DNA of 43,575 nucleotides from CAYRFQ01 sp964423615 (GTDB lineage Bacteria > Planctomycetota > Planctomycetia > Gemmatales > Gemmataceae): the NCBI GenBank assembly GCA_964423615.1, contig CAYRFQ010000061.1, positions 1 through 43,575 on the forward strand. Direction: 5' to 3'. Below, piece by piece: positions 16,942 to 25,181 of this stretch (its first letter is position 1; each line of letters starts with the position of its first letter). Position numbers and translations under genes: made by a program. The notes under the pieces were generated by a model that ran no database searches, had not been told where the DNA came from, and saw nothing but the letters and a program-made list of their open reading frames with translations.

Positions 16942-18204
16942 ATGATTACAACACGCCGTGACTTTCTGAAAACGGGCAGCATGGTAGCACTGGGCAGCAG
17001 CGTCCCAGCGTTCTTGAGCCAAACGGCTTTGGCGACCCAACAAGCCACAGGAGGAAACACCCCAACGGGCGCTCGCGACACCATTCTTGTCGTCATCCAA
17101 CTCACCGGTGGCAACGACGGATTGAACACAGTCGTTCCATTCGGCGACGACGACTACGCCCGCAATCGTCCAACGCTTCGACTTAGAGCCAACCAGGTCC
17201 TGCGCCTCGGTCGTAACGCCGACGTCGGTTTGCATCCTTCAATGACCGGACTCAAAGACCTCTTCGACGACGGAAAGTTGGCCGTCGTCCAGGGCGTGGG
17301 CTATCCCAATCCCACACAATCCCACTTCCGATCGATGGACATTTGGCAAAGCGCCAAGACAACCGGCGAGCTCAATGACGGCTGGGTCGGTCGCGCGTTG
17401 AATGGCGTTCCGGGTGCCGTTTCATTCCACCTCGCCGACCAGAACGAAGCGTCGCCTTTGGCCTTGACCGGAGCCCCCGTACGAGTTCCGTCGATCACGA
17501 CGCTTCAAGACTTCCAACTCAAAATCAATGGAGCCAGTCAGGCCGACACCCGACGCCAACGCTCGTTGATCGAAGCCGCCGCCAACGTCGGGAACAATAA
17601 CAACCAAGACGACCTCTTGAACTTCGTACGTCGCACTTCGACCAACACGTATCAGAGCAGCAACCGACTCCGCGAAGTCGGCCAAAATTACAGCCCTTCC
17701 CAGGGCGTGACCTATCCGAACACGGCCCTGGCAAATCGTCTGCGTCTCGCCGCCCAATTGATCGACGCCGGACTTGGTGCTCGTCTCTTCTATGTTTCGA
17801 TCGGCGGATTCGACACTCACGCAAGACAGGAGAATGCCCACGCGAACTTACTCACCCAAGTTTCAGGGGCCATGACGGCGTTCTATCGCGACATGGCTGC
17901 CAAGGGTCACGGAGACAGGATCTTGATGATGACGTTCTCCGAATTCGGCCGCCGCGTCCGCGAAAACGGAAGTCAAGGTACTGACCACGGAACCGCGGCT
18001 CCGATGTTCCTCGTCGGCGGAAAAGTCCGAGCGGGTATCGTTGGCGATCATCCTTCGTTGAACAACCTGGTCCGCGGCAACCTCCGCCATCACACGGACT
18101 TCCGACAAGTTTACGCGACCGTCCTGGACCAGTGGCTCGGCGTTCGCAGTCGGCCAATTCTTAACGGTGACTACGAGGCCGTCAACATTCTTCGCCGGTC
18201 GTAA
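16942..18204 (+). CDS. DUF1501 domain-containing protein (Tat-exported)
   Basis: The 420-residue product begins MITTRRDFLKTGSMVALGSS, a twin-arginine signal followed by a hydrophobic stretch, so it is probably exported folded. The mature part matches DUF1501: LTGGNDGLNTVVP, the SIGGFDTHARQE segment and MMTFSEFGRRVRENGSQGTD followed by HG. This fold is related to the alkaline-phosphatase/sulfatase superfamily, but the true substrate is unknown. A GGAG site lies near 16930. It forms the usual pair with the upstream DUF1800 gene. Confidence 0.94.
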   Translation: MITTRRDFLKTGSMVALGSSVPAFLSQTALATQQATGGNTPTGARDTILVVIQLTGGNDGLNTVVPFGDDDYARNRPTLRLRANQVLRLGRNADVGLHPSMTGLKDLFDDGKLAVVQGVGYPNPTQSHFRSMDIWQSAKTTGELNDGWVGRALNGVPGAVSFHLADQNEASPLALTGAPVRVPSITTLQDFQLKINGASQADTRRQRSLIEAAANVGNNNNQDDLLNFVRRTSTNTYQSSNRLREVGQNYSPSQGVTYPNTALANRLRLAAQLIDAGLGARLFYVSIGGFDTHARQENAHANLLTQVSGAMTAFYRDMAAKGHGDRILMMTFSEFGRRVRENGSQGTDHGTAAPMFLVGGKVRAGIVGDHPSLNNLVRGNLRHHTDFRQVYATVLDQWLGVRSRPILNGDYEAVNILRRS

Positions 18205-18417
18205 TCCACAGAGTCCGTTTCCTTTCACTACTTGATATCACCCATCCGTGGGGATGCACGCCGCATCTCCACACATTTCTATCATTCCTTTCCTTCGTCA
18301 TACGCTCTCACCAGACTGTCCAAGCTTTCTCATCAACTCCACGATTCCCTTGTCATGGAAGGTTCCGCTCTGTTAACGTAGGAAAGGGGAAGGGATCATC
18401 TGACCGAGGACACCAAT

Positions 18418-19647
18418 ATGCGTGCATTTATATTCTTGGCGGGTCTGGTCTGTTTGATTTCGCCGGTCCAGGTCATGGGCCAGGGCGATCCTCTTATGAA
18501 AAACAAGGAGGGCGAAAAAGAACCCTCCATCCGGGACAAGTTCGGGAATCCGAAAGAGTCTCGTAACACGCCCGTCGATGGCAGGACGTTCGATGAGTGG
18601 GTGACCATCATCAAGACGTCCCGTGACGAAGGGCTCGTGACCGAGGCCATTCAGGCCGTCCAACTCTACGGTGCCGACACCGCCATCGAGGTGATTCCGA
18701 GACTCACAGGCATGTTGCGCCGTCACGGGGTTCGTCGACAACTCGATACCTCGATCCGCAGCCATGCCATTGCCGCGGTCGGGAACATCCTCTCCAACAC
18801 CAAAGAACCCGATCTTAAGCAGATCAATGACGCCTTGGTCCAGTTCAAACGAATGCTACGCGATCCGGAAGACCATGTCCGCTTCAAAACCGCTCTGGCC
18901 ATAGCCCAACTCGGTCCCGATGCAGCATCCCTCGCCCAATATCTTTGCAACACGACCATCCGCGACCCGCGAACGTGGGAAATTCGGTACGCCGCCACGC
19001 TCGCCCTCGGTTCCATCGGTGTCGACAAAAAGAACGGTCCCAACATTTGGTCGTTGCGGGGGCTCGCCTACGCGGCCGAGTACGACACTTCCGCAGAAGT
19101 GCGAGTTACGGCCGTGCGGGCCATCACCTACTTGGGGCCACCCAAGGGCGAAGACATGGCCCTCCGCAAAAGCCTCCGAGACGCGTTGTTAAACGCCATT
19201 TCGGACAAACACGTCCCCGTTCGGATTTGGGCCAACATGGCCTTGATGAACCTCGATGGTGAGTCCGACCCAGACCGGGTCGAGGCCATCGGAAACTTGC
19301 TCGATTACAAAGAACGTAACGTGCGTTTTCAGGCAGCCCACGCCTTGGCGATTCTGGGAGTCGAATCCAAAAGCCAAGTGAATAATCTGATCGAAGCTCT
19401 CCAAGACGAAGACCCCGAGGTCGTGCTCCAGGTCATGGTCGCTTTGGGATCCCTGAAAGGACACGGCCGACCTGCCCTTGAAAAACTCAACTCCATCGAA
19501 AAAGGTAAGGACTCCAAAGGCGTCTACCTTTGGCCTTGGCTCTACCGCAGAGTTGCCAAACAAACGATTGCAGCCATCGAAGGGCGGGAGATGAAAGACG
19601 GGAAGAAGAAGGGAAACCAAACAAGCGAAGAGAACAACTCAAAATGA
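18418..19647 (+). CDS. exported HEAT-repeat protein
   Basis: The 409-residue product has a signal peptide (MRAFIFLAGLVCLISPVQVM, then GQG) followed by a charged linker and a run of HEAT-like helical pairs from about residue 60 to 390. Examples are VRFKTALAIAQLGPDAASL, VRVTAVRAITYLGP, VPVRIWANMALMNLDG and VRFQAAHALAILG. Such solenoids act as protein-binding scaffolds. The C-terminus is a short Lys/Glu/Asn-rich tail. GAGG lies nine bases before the start. It follows DUF1501 by about 210 bases; whether they work together is unknown. Confidence 0.85.
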   Translation: MRAFIFLAGLVCLISPVQVMGQGDPLMKNKEGEKEPSIRDKFGNPKESRNTPVDGRTFDEWVTIIKTSRDEGLVTEAIQAVQLYGADTAIEVIPRLTGMLRRHGVRRQLDTSIRSHAIAAVGNILSNTKEPDLKQINDALVQFKRMLRDPEDHVRFKTALAIAQLGPDAASLAQYLCNTTIRDPRTWEIRYAATLALGSIGVDKKNGPNIWSLRGLAYAAEYDTSAEVRVTAVRAITYLGPPKGEDMALRKSLRDALLNAISDKHVPVRIWANMALMNLDGESDPDRVEAIGNLLDYKERNVRFQAAHALAILGVESKSQVNNLIEALQDEDPEVVLQVMVALGSLKGHGRPALEKLNSIEKGKDSKGVYLWPWLYRRVAKQTIAAIEGREMKDGKKKGNQTSEENNSK

Positions 19648-19946
19648 GCTGAGGTTGACCAACGGGACTTTGAATTGCACCTGACAGACTGGTCATAAAT
19701 TTGTCTGTCCTTTTCCTGGCCAGGTTACAAGCCTGGCCTACGTTATTCACCCCAAAATCACGTCTCTTGCCTTCCACCAAAATCTACCGGTATACTAGCA
19801 GTACGATCTAATTCGACCGAAAGTTGGTCTTACAGAACGTAAGTGGCCCAAAGGAAACAGTGCTCGTTCGTGATCCAAGTTAGCCTTTCCTGCGGCGCTA
19901 CGTCTTGGATGGCCCGAATCCTCCAGGAGTTTCAAGACTCGTCAAT

Positions 19947-19986
19947 GCTTCGGATCTGGTTGCGCAAGCACAACCAGCTCCGAAGC
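19947..19986. other. strong hairpin upstream of guaB
   Basis: GCTTCGGATCTGGTTG (19947-19962) pairs with CAACCAGCTCCGAAGC (19971-19986), 16 positions with one mismatch and an 8-base loop CGCAAGCA. No T-run follows on either side, so it is not an obvious intrinsic terminator. Confidence 0.6.
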
Positions 19987-20256
19987 GATAACGCATTTGA
20001 GATTAGTCAGTAGTTCGGCGGAATGAGACTTTTTGACAGCCACCGGCTCGCTCGTTTCTTCCAACCAATCGGCCAAGGGCGATCAGTGAGCACCGTCGCC
20101 GGAGTCTAAGCCGATTGCCGTGAGCAACTGGATTCTTTCGGTCGGATGAAATCGATGACTTGCCAAATCTTTGTCAAACTACTCAATTCACAGAGCCATC
20201 TCCTTTGCATCGCTCGAGGCTTGCGAGCACAACGAGAGCCCCTCGCGAGTCTGCTA

Positions 20257-20287
20257 TTGATTTTGCACCGGGTAGTTCCCTTATAAT
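20257..20287 (+). promoter_or_regulatory. sigma70-like promoter of guaB
   Basis: TTGATT (20257-20262) and a perfect TATAAT (20282-20287) are separated by 19 bases. The -10 box is 27 bases before the guaB ATG. The wide spacing lowers certainty about the -35 box. Confidence 0.5.
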
Positions 20288-20314
20288 CTCGAAAAAGCCC
20301 TCAGGAGATTGTTC

Positions 20315-21838
20315 ATGCAAGATCGCATAGCTTACCAGGGCATCACATTCGATGATGTCCTACTCGAACCCGCCCATAGTGACGTTTTACCGCGCGAAGC
20401 CGACGTGCGGACCAAATTAACCCGGAACATCACACTCAACATTCCCATCGTCTCCAGTCCCATGGATACCGTCACCGAAAGCGATCTTGCTATTGCACTC
20501 GCTCAAGAAGGTGGTATAGGGATCATTCACAAAAACATGACGATCGACCGCCAAATGACCGAAGTCGACAAGGTCAAGCGGAGCGAAAACGGGATCATCA
20601 CCGACCCCATCACGCTACCGCCCGAAGAACGGGTCTCGACCGCCCGTCGTATCATGCAAGAACACAACATCAGCGGCGTGCCCATCACCACCAATGGACT
20701 GCTGCGTGGCATCTTGACACGGCGAGACCTACGATTCTTGCCGTCGGACAACTTGCCGATTTCCGAGGTCATGACCGCCACAAACTTGATCACGGCTCCG
20801 GAAAATACAACGCTTGAAGCGGCTGAACGGATTTTGATGGAAAATAAGGTCGAGAAACTCCTTCTCGTTGACGAAGAATACAGACTGAAGGGGTTAATCA
20901 CCATCAAGGACATCGACAAGCTCACACGCTACCCGTCCGCTTGCAAGGACGAGCGCGGTCGCCTTCGGGTCGGTGGGGCCGTCGGCGTGTTGGACTACGA
21001 GCGAGCCCAATCCCTCATCGAGGCTGGGGTCGATGTTCTCGTCGTGGATTCGGCTCACGGGCACACCGAGAACGTGCTCGAGACGATTCGAGAACTCAAA
21101 GGTCGATTCGACATCGACATAATTGCCGGGAATATTGCCACTGCAGAAGGCGCCAGAGCATTAGTCGAAGCCGGAGCCGATGCCGTCAAGTCAGGCATCG
21201 GGCCCGGCGCCATATGCACAACTCGTATCGTCTCAGGCGTCGGCGTACCACAGATCACCGCCGTTTACCATGCGACGAAGGGAACTCAGGGCAGCGGCGT
21301 TCCCGTCATCGCCGACGGTGGAATTCGCTATTCAGGAGACATGACCAAGGCCCTGGCCGCAGGAGCCCATTCGGTCATGCTTGGAAGTCTCTTGGCCGGA
21401 TTGGCCGAGAGTCCAGGCGACACAATCATTTACAAAGGTCGTAGTTTCAAGACGTATCGCGGCATGGGTTCGTTGGGGGCCATGGGAGCCGGTTCGAGTG
21501 ACCGGTATCGTCAAGGTCTCCCACCAGGGAGTTCTGGTTCGCACAACGAACCGGATGGGCCTCCCCGGAATGTGAAGCTGGTTCCTGAGGGCGTGGAAGG
21601 TCGGGTGCCTTACAAAGGACCTCTCGCGCCGTTTGTTTTCCAGCTGATCGGCGGACTGCGTGCCGGGATGGGTTATTGCGGGACACGGACGATCGAGGAA
21701 CTACGGACCAAGACGAGGTTTATCTCGGTCAGTGGTGCCTCGGTACAGGAGAGTCATCCCCATGACATCGTTATTACGCATGAAGCGCCGAATTACAGCT
21801 CCCGCGCGGAGTACGCAAACTCCGATGGCGATTACTAG
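20315..21838 (+). CDS. guaB: inosine-5'-monophosphate dehydrogenase
   Basis: IMPDH oxidises IMP to XMP with NAD, the committed step of GTP synthesis. The 507-residue protein has the N-terminal TFDDVLLEPAHSDVLP and IVSSPMDTVTESDLAIALA motifs, a two-CBS-domain insertion at about 95-215, and the active-site loop GIGPGAICTTR with catalytic Cys at residue 301. The flap/Arg-Tyr region follows, with RYRQG and EGRVPYKGPL. The loop has Ala where most members have Ser before the Ile-Cys. I use the ATG at 20315, six bases after AGGAGA; a TTG two codons earlier is also possible. The last 14 bases overlap the next gene. Confidence 0.97.
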   Translation: MQDRIAYQGITFDDVLLEPAHSDVLPREADVRTKLTRNITLNIPIVSSPMDTVTESDLAIALAQEGGIGIIHKNMTIDRQMTEVDKVKRSENGIITDPITLPPEERVSTARRIMQEHNISGVPITTNGLLRGILTRRDLRFLPSDNLPISEVMTATNLITAPENTTLEAAERILMENKVEKLLLVDEEYRLKGLITIKDIDKLTRYPSACKDERGRLRVGGAVGVLDYERAQSLIEAGVDVLVVDSAHGHTENVLETIRELKGRFDIDIIAGNIATAEGARALVEAGADAVKSGIGPGAICTTRIVSGVGVPQITAVYHATKGTQGSGVPVIADGGIRYSGDMTKALAAGAHSVMLGSLLAGLAESPGDTIIYKGRSFKTYRGMGSLGAMGAGSSDRYRQGLPPGSSGSHNEPDGPPRNVKLVPEGVEGRVPYKGPLAPFVFQLIGGLRAGMGYCGTRTIEELRTKTRFISVSGASVQESHPHDIVITHEAPNYSSRAEYANSDGDY

Positions 21839-22934
21839 TCAACACCCAAGTGACCTCACTCGGGAAAAACACAAGGGCCAGAGATGCTCGACCTGTTTTT
21901 ACCGAGTGTTGTCCTCTCTCACAACGTTTGGGTTGTTTGTCTTTGCAAGCATGGCCCAAGGCCAACAGTTCACTCCTGTCTACACGACCCCGGAGGTGAC
22001 CAAGAAAACGATCTACTTCGAGACTACCCCAGCACCAGAAGTTCCTCCAAGGCCCGTTCCGGCAAAGAAATCCATAGAGTTTGATATTCCACCCACGGCA
22101 CCCGCATCAGGGCCACCGATGGTTCTCCCCCAACCAGCGAGCCCGGTTCCGAATTACGCGACGCCACCGGTTGCACCGACACAACCAAACTTCCACCAAC
22201 AGTCCAGGCCATCGCTGCCGAGCCAGTCACCCCAGAGAGGACCCGACATCAATCGAATCTACACGCAAGGCCAACAGCCCAATCGTGTCCCACCTCGGCC
22301 TCGCACCTTGGACGACATTGGACCAGTCCCGATACCCAATCGATCGACTGACCCGAGCTACCCTATTGGTGGAGGACTACCCACCCCACGCAAGTCCCGA
22401 CTGCGGACGGACCTCTATCCAGGTAAAAAAAATACCCCACGGGCCGGAATCTTAACACGCAGGGATTTCCCTGGTGCGGAAGAATTGTTCCGACTCGAAT
22501 CAGAGCGCACATTCAAGAGACGCCTAGAGCAAGAAGCCAGGGACAACAACGATCTGAAACCGTTGCAATATCCGGAAGATCCGGTGGTCTCAACAGAGGC
22601 CTACAAGCCTCGCCAATTTCCTCCGCGGAAAAAACTCGTCGAACCCAGCTACGTTTGTTATGGCCGACCTTACTTTGAGCAGCTGAATTTCGACCGGTAC
22701 GGGTGGGATGTTGGTGCCGCGACGCCAGTGCTTCAATTCGGTAAGTTCTGCTGGGACGTATTCTTCCTCCCCTATCACGCCGGTACACAACCATTCCGCC
22801 ATTATGAGTGTAATGCAGGATATGGGTTGCCTGGAGATCCCGTTCCGTTCTATATCTATCCACCTCGGTTGAGCGTCTCTGGAACGCTCGCCCAAGGGAT
22901 CGCCTGGGGTAGTGGCTATGCAATCTTCCAGTAA
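21825..22934 (+). CDS. proline-rich exported protein, planctomycete type
   Basis: The 369-residue product has a basic N-terminus, a hydrophobic stretch near residues 27-43 (VLSSLTTFGLFVFASMAQGQ) that looks like a signal peptide, and a long Pro-rich, low-complexity linker to about residue 200. The folded C-terminal domain is rich in Tyr, Cys and Gly: VCYGRPYFEQLNFDRYGWDV, and later NAGYGLPGDPVPFYIYPP. This C-terminal pattern is familiar from Gemmata-like genomes but has no assigned role. The chosen ATG overlaps the end of guaB by 14 bases, which suggests translational coupling. A palindromic unit followed by five T's lies 40 bases after the stop. Confidence 0.75.
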   Translation: MAITSQHPSDLTREKHKGQRCSTCFYRVLSSLTTFGLFVFASMAQGQQFTPVYTTPEVTKKTIYFETTPAPEVPPRPVPAKKSIEFDIPPTAPASGPPMVLPQPASPVPNYATPPVAPTQPNFHQQSRPSLPSQSPQRGPDINRIYTQGQQPNRVPPRPRTLDDIGPVPIPNRSTDPSYPIGGGLPTPRKSRLRTDLYPGKKNTPRAGILTRRDFPGAEELFRLESERTFKRRLEQEARDNNDLKPLQYPEDPVVSTEAYKPRQFPPRKKLVEPSYVCYGRPYFEQLNFDRYGWDVGAATPVLQFGKFCWDVFFLPYHAGTQPFRHYECNAGYGLPGDPVPFYIYPPRLSVSGTLAQGIAWGSGYAIFQ

Positions 22935-22970
22935 CGGAAGATAATCGAGACTCACTGGTCACTGGTACCA

Positions 22971-22999
22971 TAGGTACACGCAACTCGCGTGTACCTTTT
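22971..22999. repeat. palindromic repeat with T-run, possible terminator
   Basis: TAGGTACACGCAACTCGCGT continues GTACC and then TTTTT. GGTACACGC pairs with GCGTGTACC to give a 9-bp stem. It is a member of the dispersed CGCGGCTCGCG family and lies 37 bases after the proline-rich gene, so it could serve as its terminator. Confidence 0.6.
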
Positions 23000-23011
23000 T
23001 CGTTTTCTGCA

Positions 23012-23036
23012 GTAGGTGCACGCGGCTCGCGTGTAC
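23012..23036. repeat. palindromic repeat, CGCGGCTCGCG family
   Basis: GTAGGTGCACGCGGCTCGCG followed by TGTAC, directly after the related unit at 22971. The two form a tandem pair between the converging proline-rich and epimerase-like genes. Confidence 0.6.
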
Positions 23037-23054
23037 TTGTTCCTTCCCTCACGC

Positions 23055-23083
23055 GTACCCCAAGCAATCAGGAAACGCTCTAA
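23055..23083 (-). repeat. TAGAGCG-family repeat at the epimerase gene end
   Basis: On the minus strand the stop codon TAG of the epimerase-like gene is the first triplet of TAGAGCGTTTCCTGATTGCT, which continues TGGGGTAC. The same start and end motifs recur at 1255, 27250, 29970 and 41092. Confidence 0.55.
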
Positions 23084-23919
23084 CCCCACTTCTCTTTCAT
23101 AAACGCATAGCCCTTTGTGTAGACTTCTTCGGGTGTCGGGAACAGATCTCGCCAAACCCTGGTCGCGGCAGCCAAATCAGGTAGGGCTCTTCCGAACGCT
23201 TCGATGACGAGCCACCCGTCGTACCCACTCTTCTTGACAGCCTCGAATGTTTCGTCCCAACGAACTTGGCCCGTGCCTGGTGTCCCGCGGTCGTTTTCGC
23301 TGATGTGGACGTGGGCGATGTCACTCCCCAACAGAGCCACGGCTTCAGAAATGCTCTTTTCTTCGATGTGAGCGTGGAACGAGTCGTACATCGTCTTGAA
23401 ACTGGGATGGTTGACTTTCTGAACCAACGCCTTGGCATCCTTGGCGGTCGTCAGAAAATAGCACTCGAAGCGATTGAGGTACTCTATACAGAGGGTAACG
23501 TTCGCCTCGGCGGCCACTTCGGCGGCTTGTCGGAGGACGTCGGCGGCTCGGTCCTTCTCGTCTTCGGTCGGTCCAGCGCCGCTAAAATGCCCGAGTGCCG
23601 AATGGTAAGGTCCGCACAAGTTTTCGCCGCCCAGAGCGTGGGTCATTTCGATCGCCCACTTCAAACGATCCAGGGCCGCCTGCCGGATGGAAGCGTCTTC
23701 GCTCACCGGATTCGTCTCCTGAGTAAGGACCGTCACGGTAGTGCAACCGAGCCCCTGATTCTTGATTTCCTGGCCAACCGTTTGGAAGTGGGCGGCGTCT
23801 CCTTCGAAGAGCGGAAGCTCCACGCCATCGAATCCAGTCTCTTTCATCTTGGCGATCAGCGGAAAGTGTTCCTCAGTAACGTGCGCCGTCCACAACAGTA
23901 GATTCATTCCAGTTTTCAT
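23080..23919 (-). CDS. sugar 3-epimerase-like TIM barrel (tagatose/psicose 3-epimerase family)
   Basis: The 279-residue product belongs to the xylose-isomerase-like TIM-barrel superfamily. The four metal ligands of D-tagatose/D-psicose 3-epimerases are present with exactly the family spacing: Glu146 (CIEYLNRFE), Asp179 (MYDSFHAH), His205 (HVHISENDRG) and Glu240 (VIEAFG), plus the conserved Arg211. It probably epimerises or isomerises a ketose or an inosose-type substrate; the exact sugar cannot be read from sequence. The ATG at 23919 has GGGA upstream. A Gfo/Idh/MocA dehydrogenase starts divergently 174 bases away, a common partnership in sugar or inositol catabolism. Confidence 0.88.
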   Translation of the reverse strand: MKTGMNLLLWTAHVTEEHFPLIAKMKETGFDGVELPLFEGDAAHFQTVGQEIKNQGLGCTTVTVLTQETNPVSEDASIRQAALDRLKWAIEMTHALGGENLCGPYHSALGHFSGAGPTEDEKDRAADVLRQAAEVAAEANVTLCIEYLNRFECYFLTTAKDAKALVQKVNHPSFKTMYDSFHAHIEEKSISEAVALLGSDIAHVHISENDRGTPGTGQVRWDETFEAVKKSGYDGWLVIEAFGRALPDLAAATRVWRDLFPTPEEVYTKGYAFMKEKWG

Positions 23920-24093
23920 CGTCGCTTTCCCTTTCTGGCTGGTGTTTTCGTGGAATATGCTCCGTATTGTCGGTCAACAAAACTCGGTTCGCAAGTCTTG
24001 ATTTGACGGCAAACAGTTTACGAATCGACCTCCGACACGTACCGTAAAATCAAGATCACCTTTCGGGACCAACACTGACGAGGAGGGCAGAAC

Positions 24094-25089
24094 ATGTCAG
24101 ACCGTGGTTCGCAAACCGGAACTCTCCGCTGGGGGATTCTCGGAGTTGGAGACATCGCCCAGAAACGGGCGGCTCAGGCCATCATCGACGAAGGAAACAG
24201 CCAGCTCGTCGCGGCCTGCCGACGGAACGAAGCCAAATTGCGAGAGTTTTGCCAACGATTCGAGGTCCCGCGAGCATACCAAGCCGACGCCGAGTTGATC
24301 GCCGACGAAGACATCGACATCGTCTACGTCGCAACGCCCGTCAACCTCCATTTGCCGCAAACCCTCGCCGCGGCCAAGGCCGGAAAACACGTCCTTGTTG
24401 AAAAACCGATGGCGTGTTCGACCACCGAGTGCGACCAAATGGTCGATGTCTGTCGCGAAGCGGGTGTGACATTAGGCGTGGCCTACTATCGCCGGTTCTA
24501 CCCAATAGTCCTCCGAATGAAGGAAATCATCAAGTCCGGCGAGATCGGAATACCGATGTCCGTCATGGCCGTGACCTCGACACCACTGGCGATGAATCCT
24601 GGCGACGACGGATACTGGCGTGTGATCCCAGAAGCCAGTGGCGGTGGGGCCTTGATGGACATGGGCAGTCACCGCATAGATTTGTTCCTCGACATGTTTG
24701 GACAAGTGGTCGATGGAAAAGCCTTGTGCGACACTCTTGTCGGAGACTACGAGGGCGAAGATTGTGCGAGTGTTGTTCTACGGTTTCGGTCAGGCGTTCA
24801 CGGTAACTTGCAGTGTTTCTTCCGCACAAATGTTGGAGCCGATGAGTTCATCATCACCGGGACAAAAGGGCGGCTGATCGCAAGTCCGCTCAACAGAGAC
24901 AAGCTGATTGTCCAGGTCAATGGAGAGCGTAGAACAGAATCGCATCCACCGGCAACGAACTTACATGGTCCTCTCGTGGCCGACTTTGCCGAAGCCATTC
25001 GAACTCAACGACAACCCGTTGTCACTGGCGAGGCTGGACGCGAAACGAATCAGGTCATAGAGCTAGCTTACGCCAACGCTAATGCCTAA
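24094..25089 (+). CDS. Gfo/Idh/MocA-family oxidoreductase
   Basis: The 331-residue product has an N-terminal Rossmann fold with GILGVGDIAQKRA (residues 14-26), the diagnostic EKPMA at 103-107, and a C-terminal alpha/beta domain with catalytic-type GALMDMGSHRIDLF (Asp189, His193). It is likely an NAD(P)-dependent sugar or inositol dehydrogenase in the cytoplasm, as no signal peptide is present. GGAGG lies eight bases before the ATG. Its divergent neighbour is the epimerase-like TIM barrel, so the pair may share a control region at 23920-24093 and a pathway. Confidence 0.92.
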   Translation: MSDRGSQTGTLRWGILGVGDIAQKRAAQAIIDEGNSQLVAACRRNEAKLREFCQRFEVPRAYQADAELIADEDIDIVYVATPVNLHLPQTLAAAKAGKHVLVEKPMACSTTECDQMVDVCREAGVTLGVAYYRRFYPIVLRMKEIIKSGEIGIPMSVMAVTSTPLAMNPGDDGYWRVIPEASGGGALMDMGSHRIDLFLDMFGQVVDGKALCDTLVGDYEGEDCASVVLRFRSGVHGNLQCFFRTNVGADEFIITGTKGRLIASPLNRDKLIVQVNGERRTESHPPATNLHGPLVADFAEAIRTQRQPVVTGEAGRETNQVIELAYANANA

Positions 25090-25181
25090 AAATCGCCTTT
25101 CGCTTCTGCACAAAGCGACTTTCTTACATCGACCCACGATCCATAACGAAAACACCTCATTACTACGCTGGCATTACACAC

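Larger units (their letters stand above)
19648..20314. other. guaB upstream region
   Basis: No gene is supported. The region contains a CCTGGCCAGGTTACAAGCC palindrome-like repeat (about 19708-19740), a strong hairpin at 19947-19986 and a promoter-like site at 20257-20287. I see no tRNA and no riboswitch class I can name. Confidence 0.5.
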
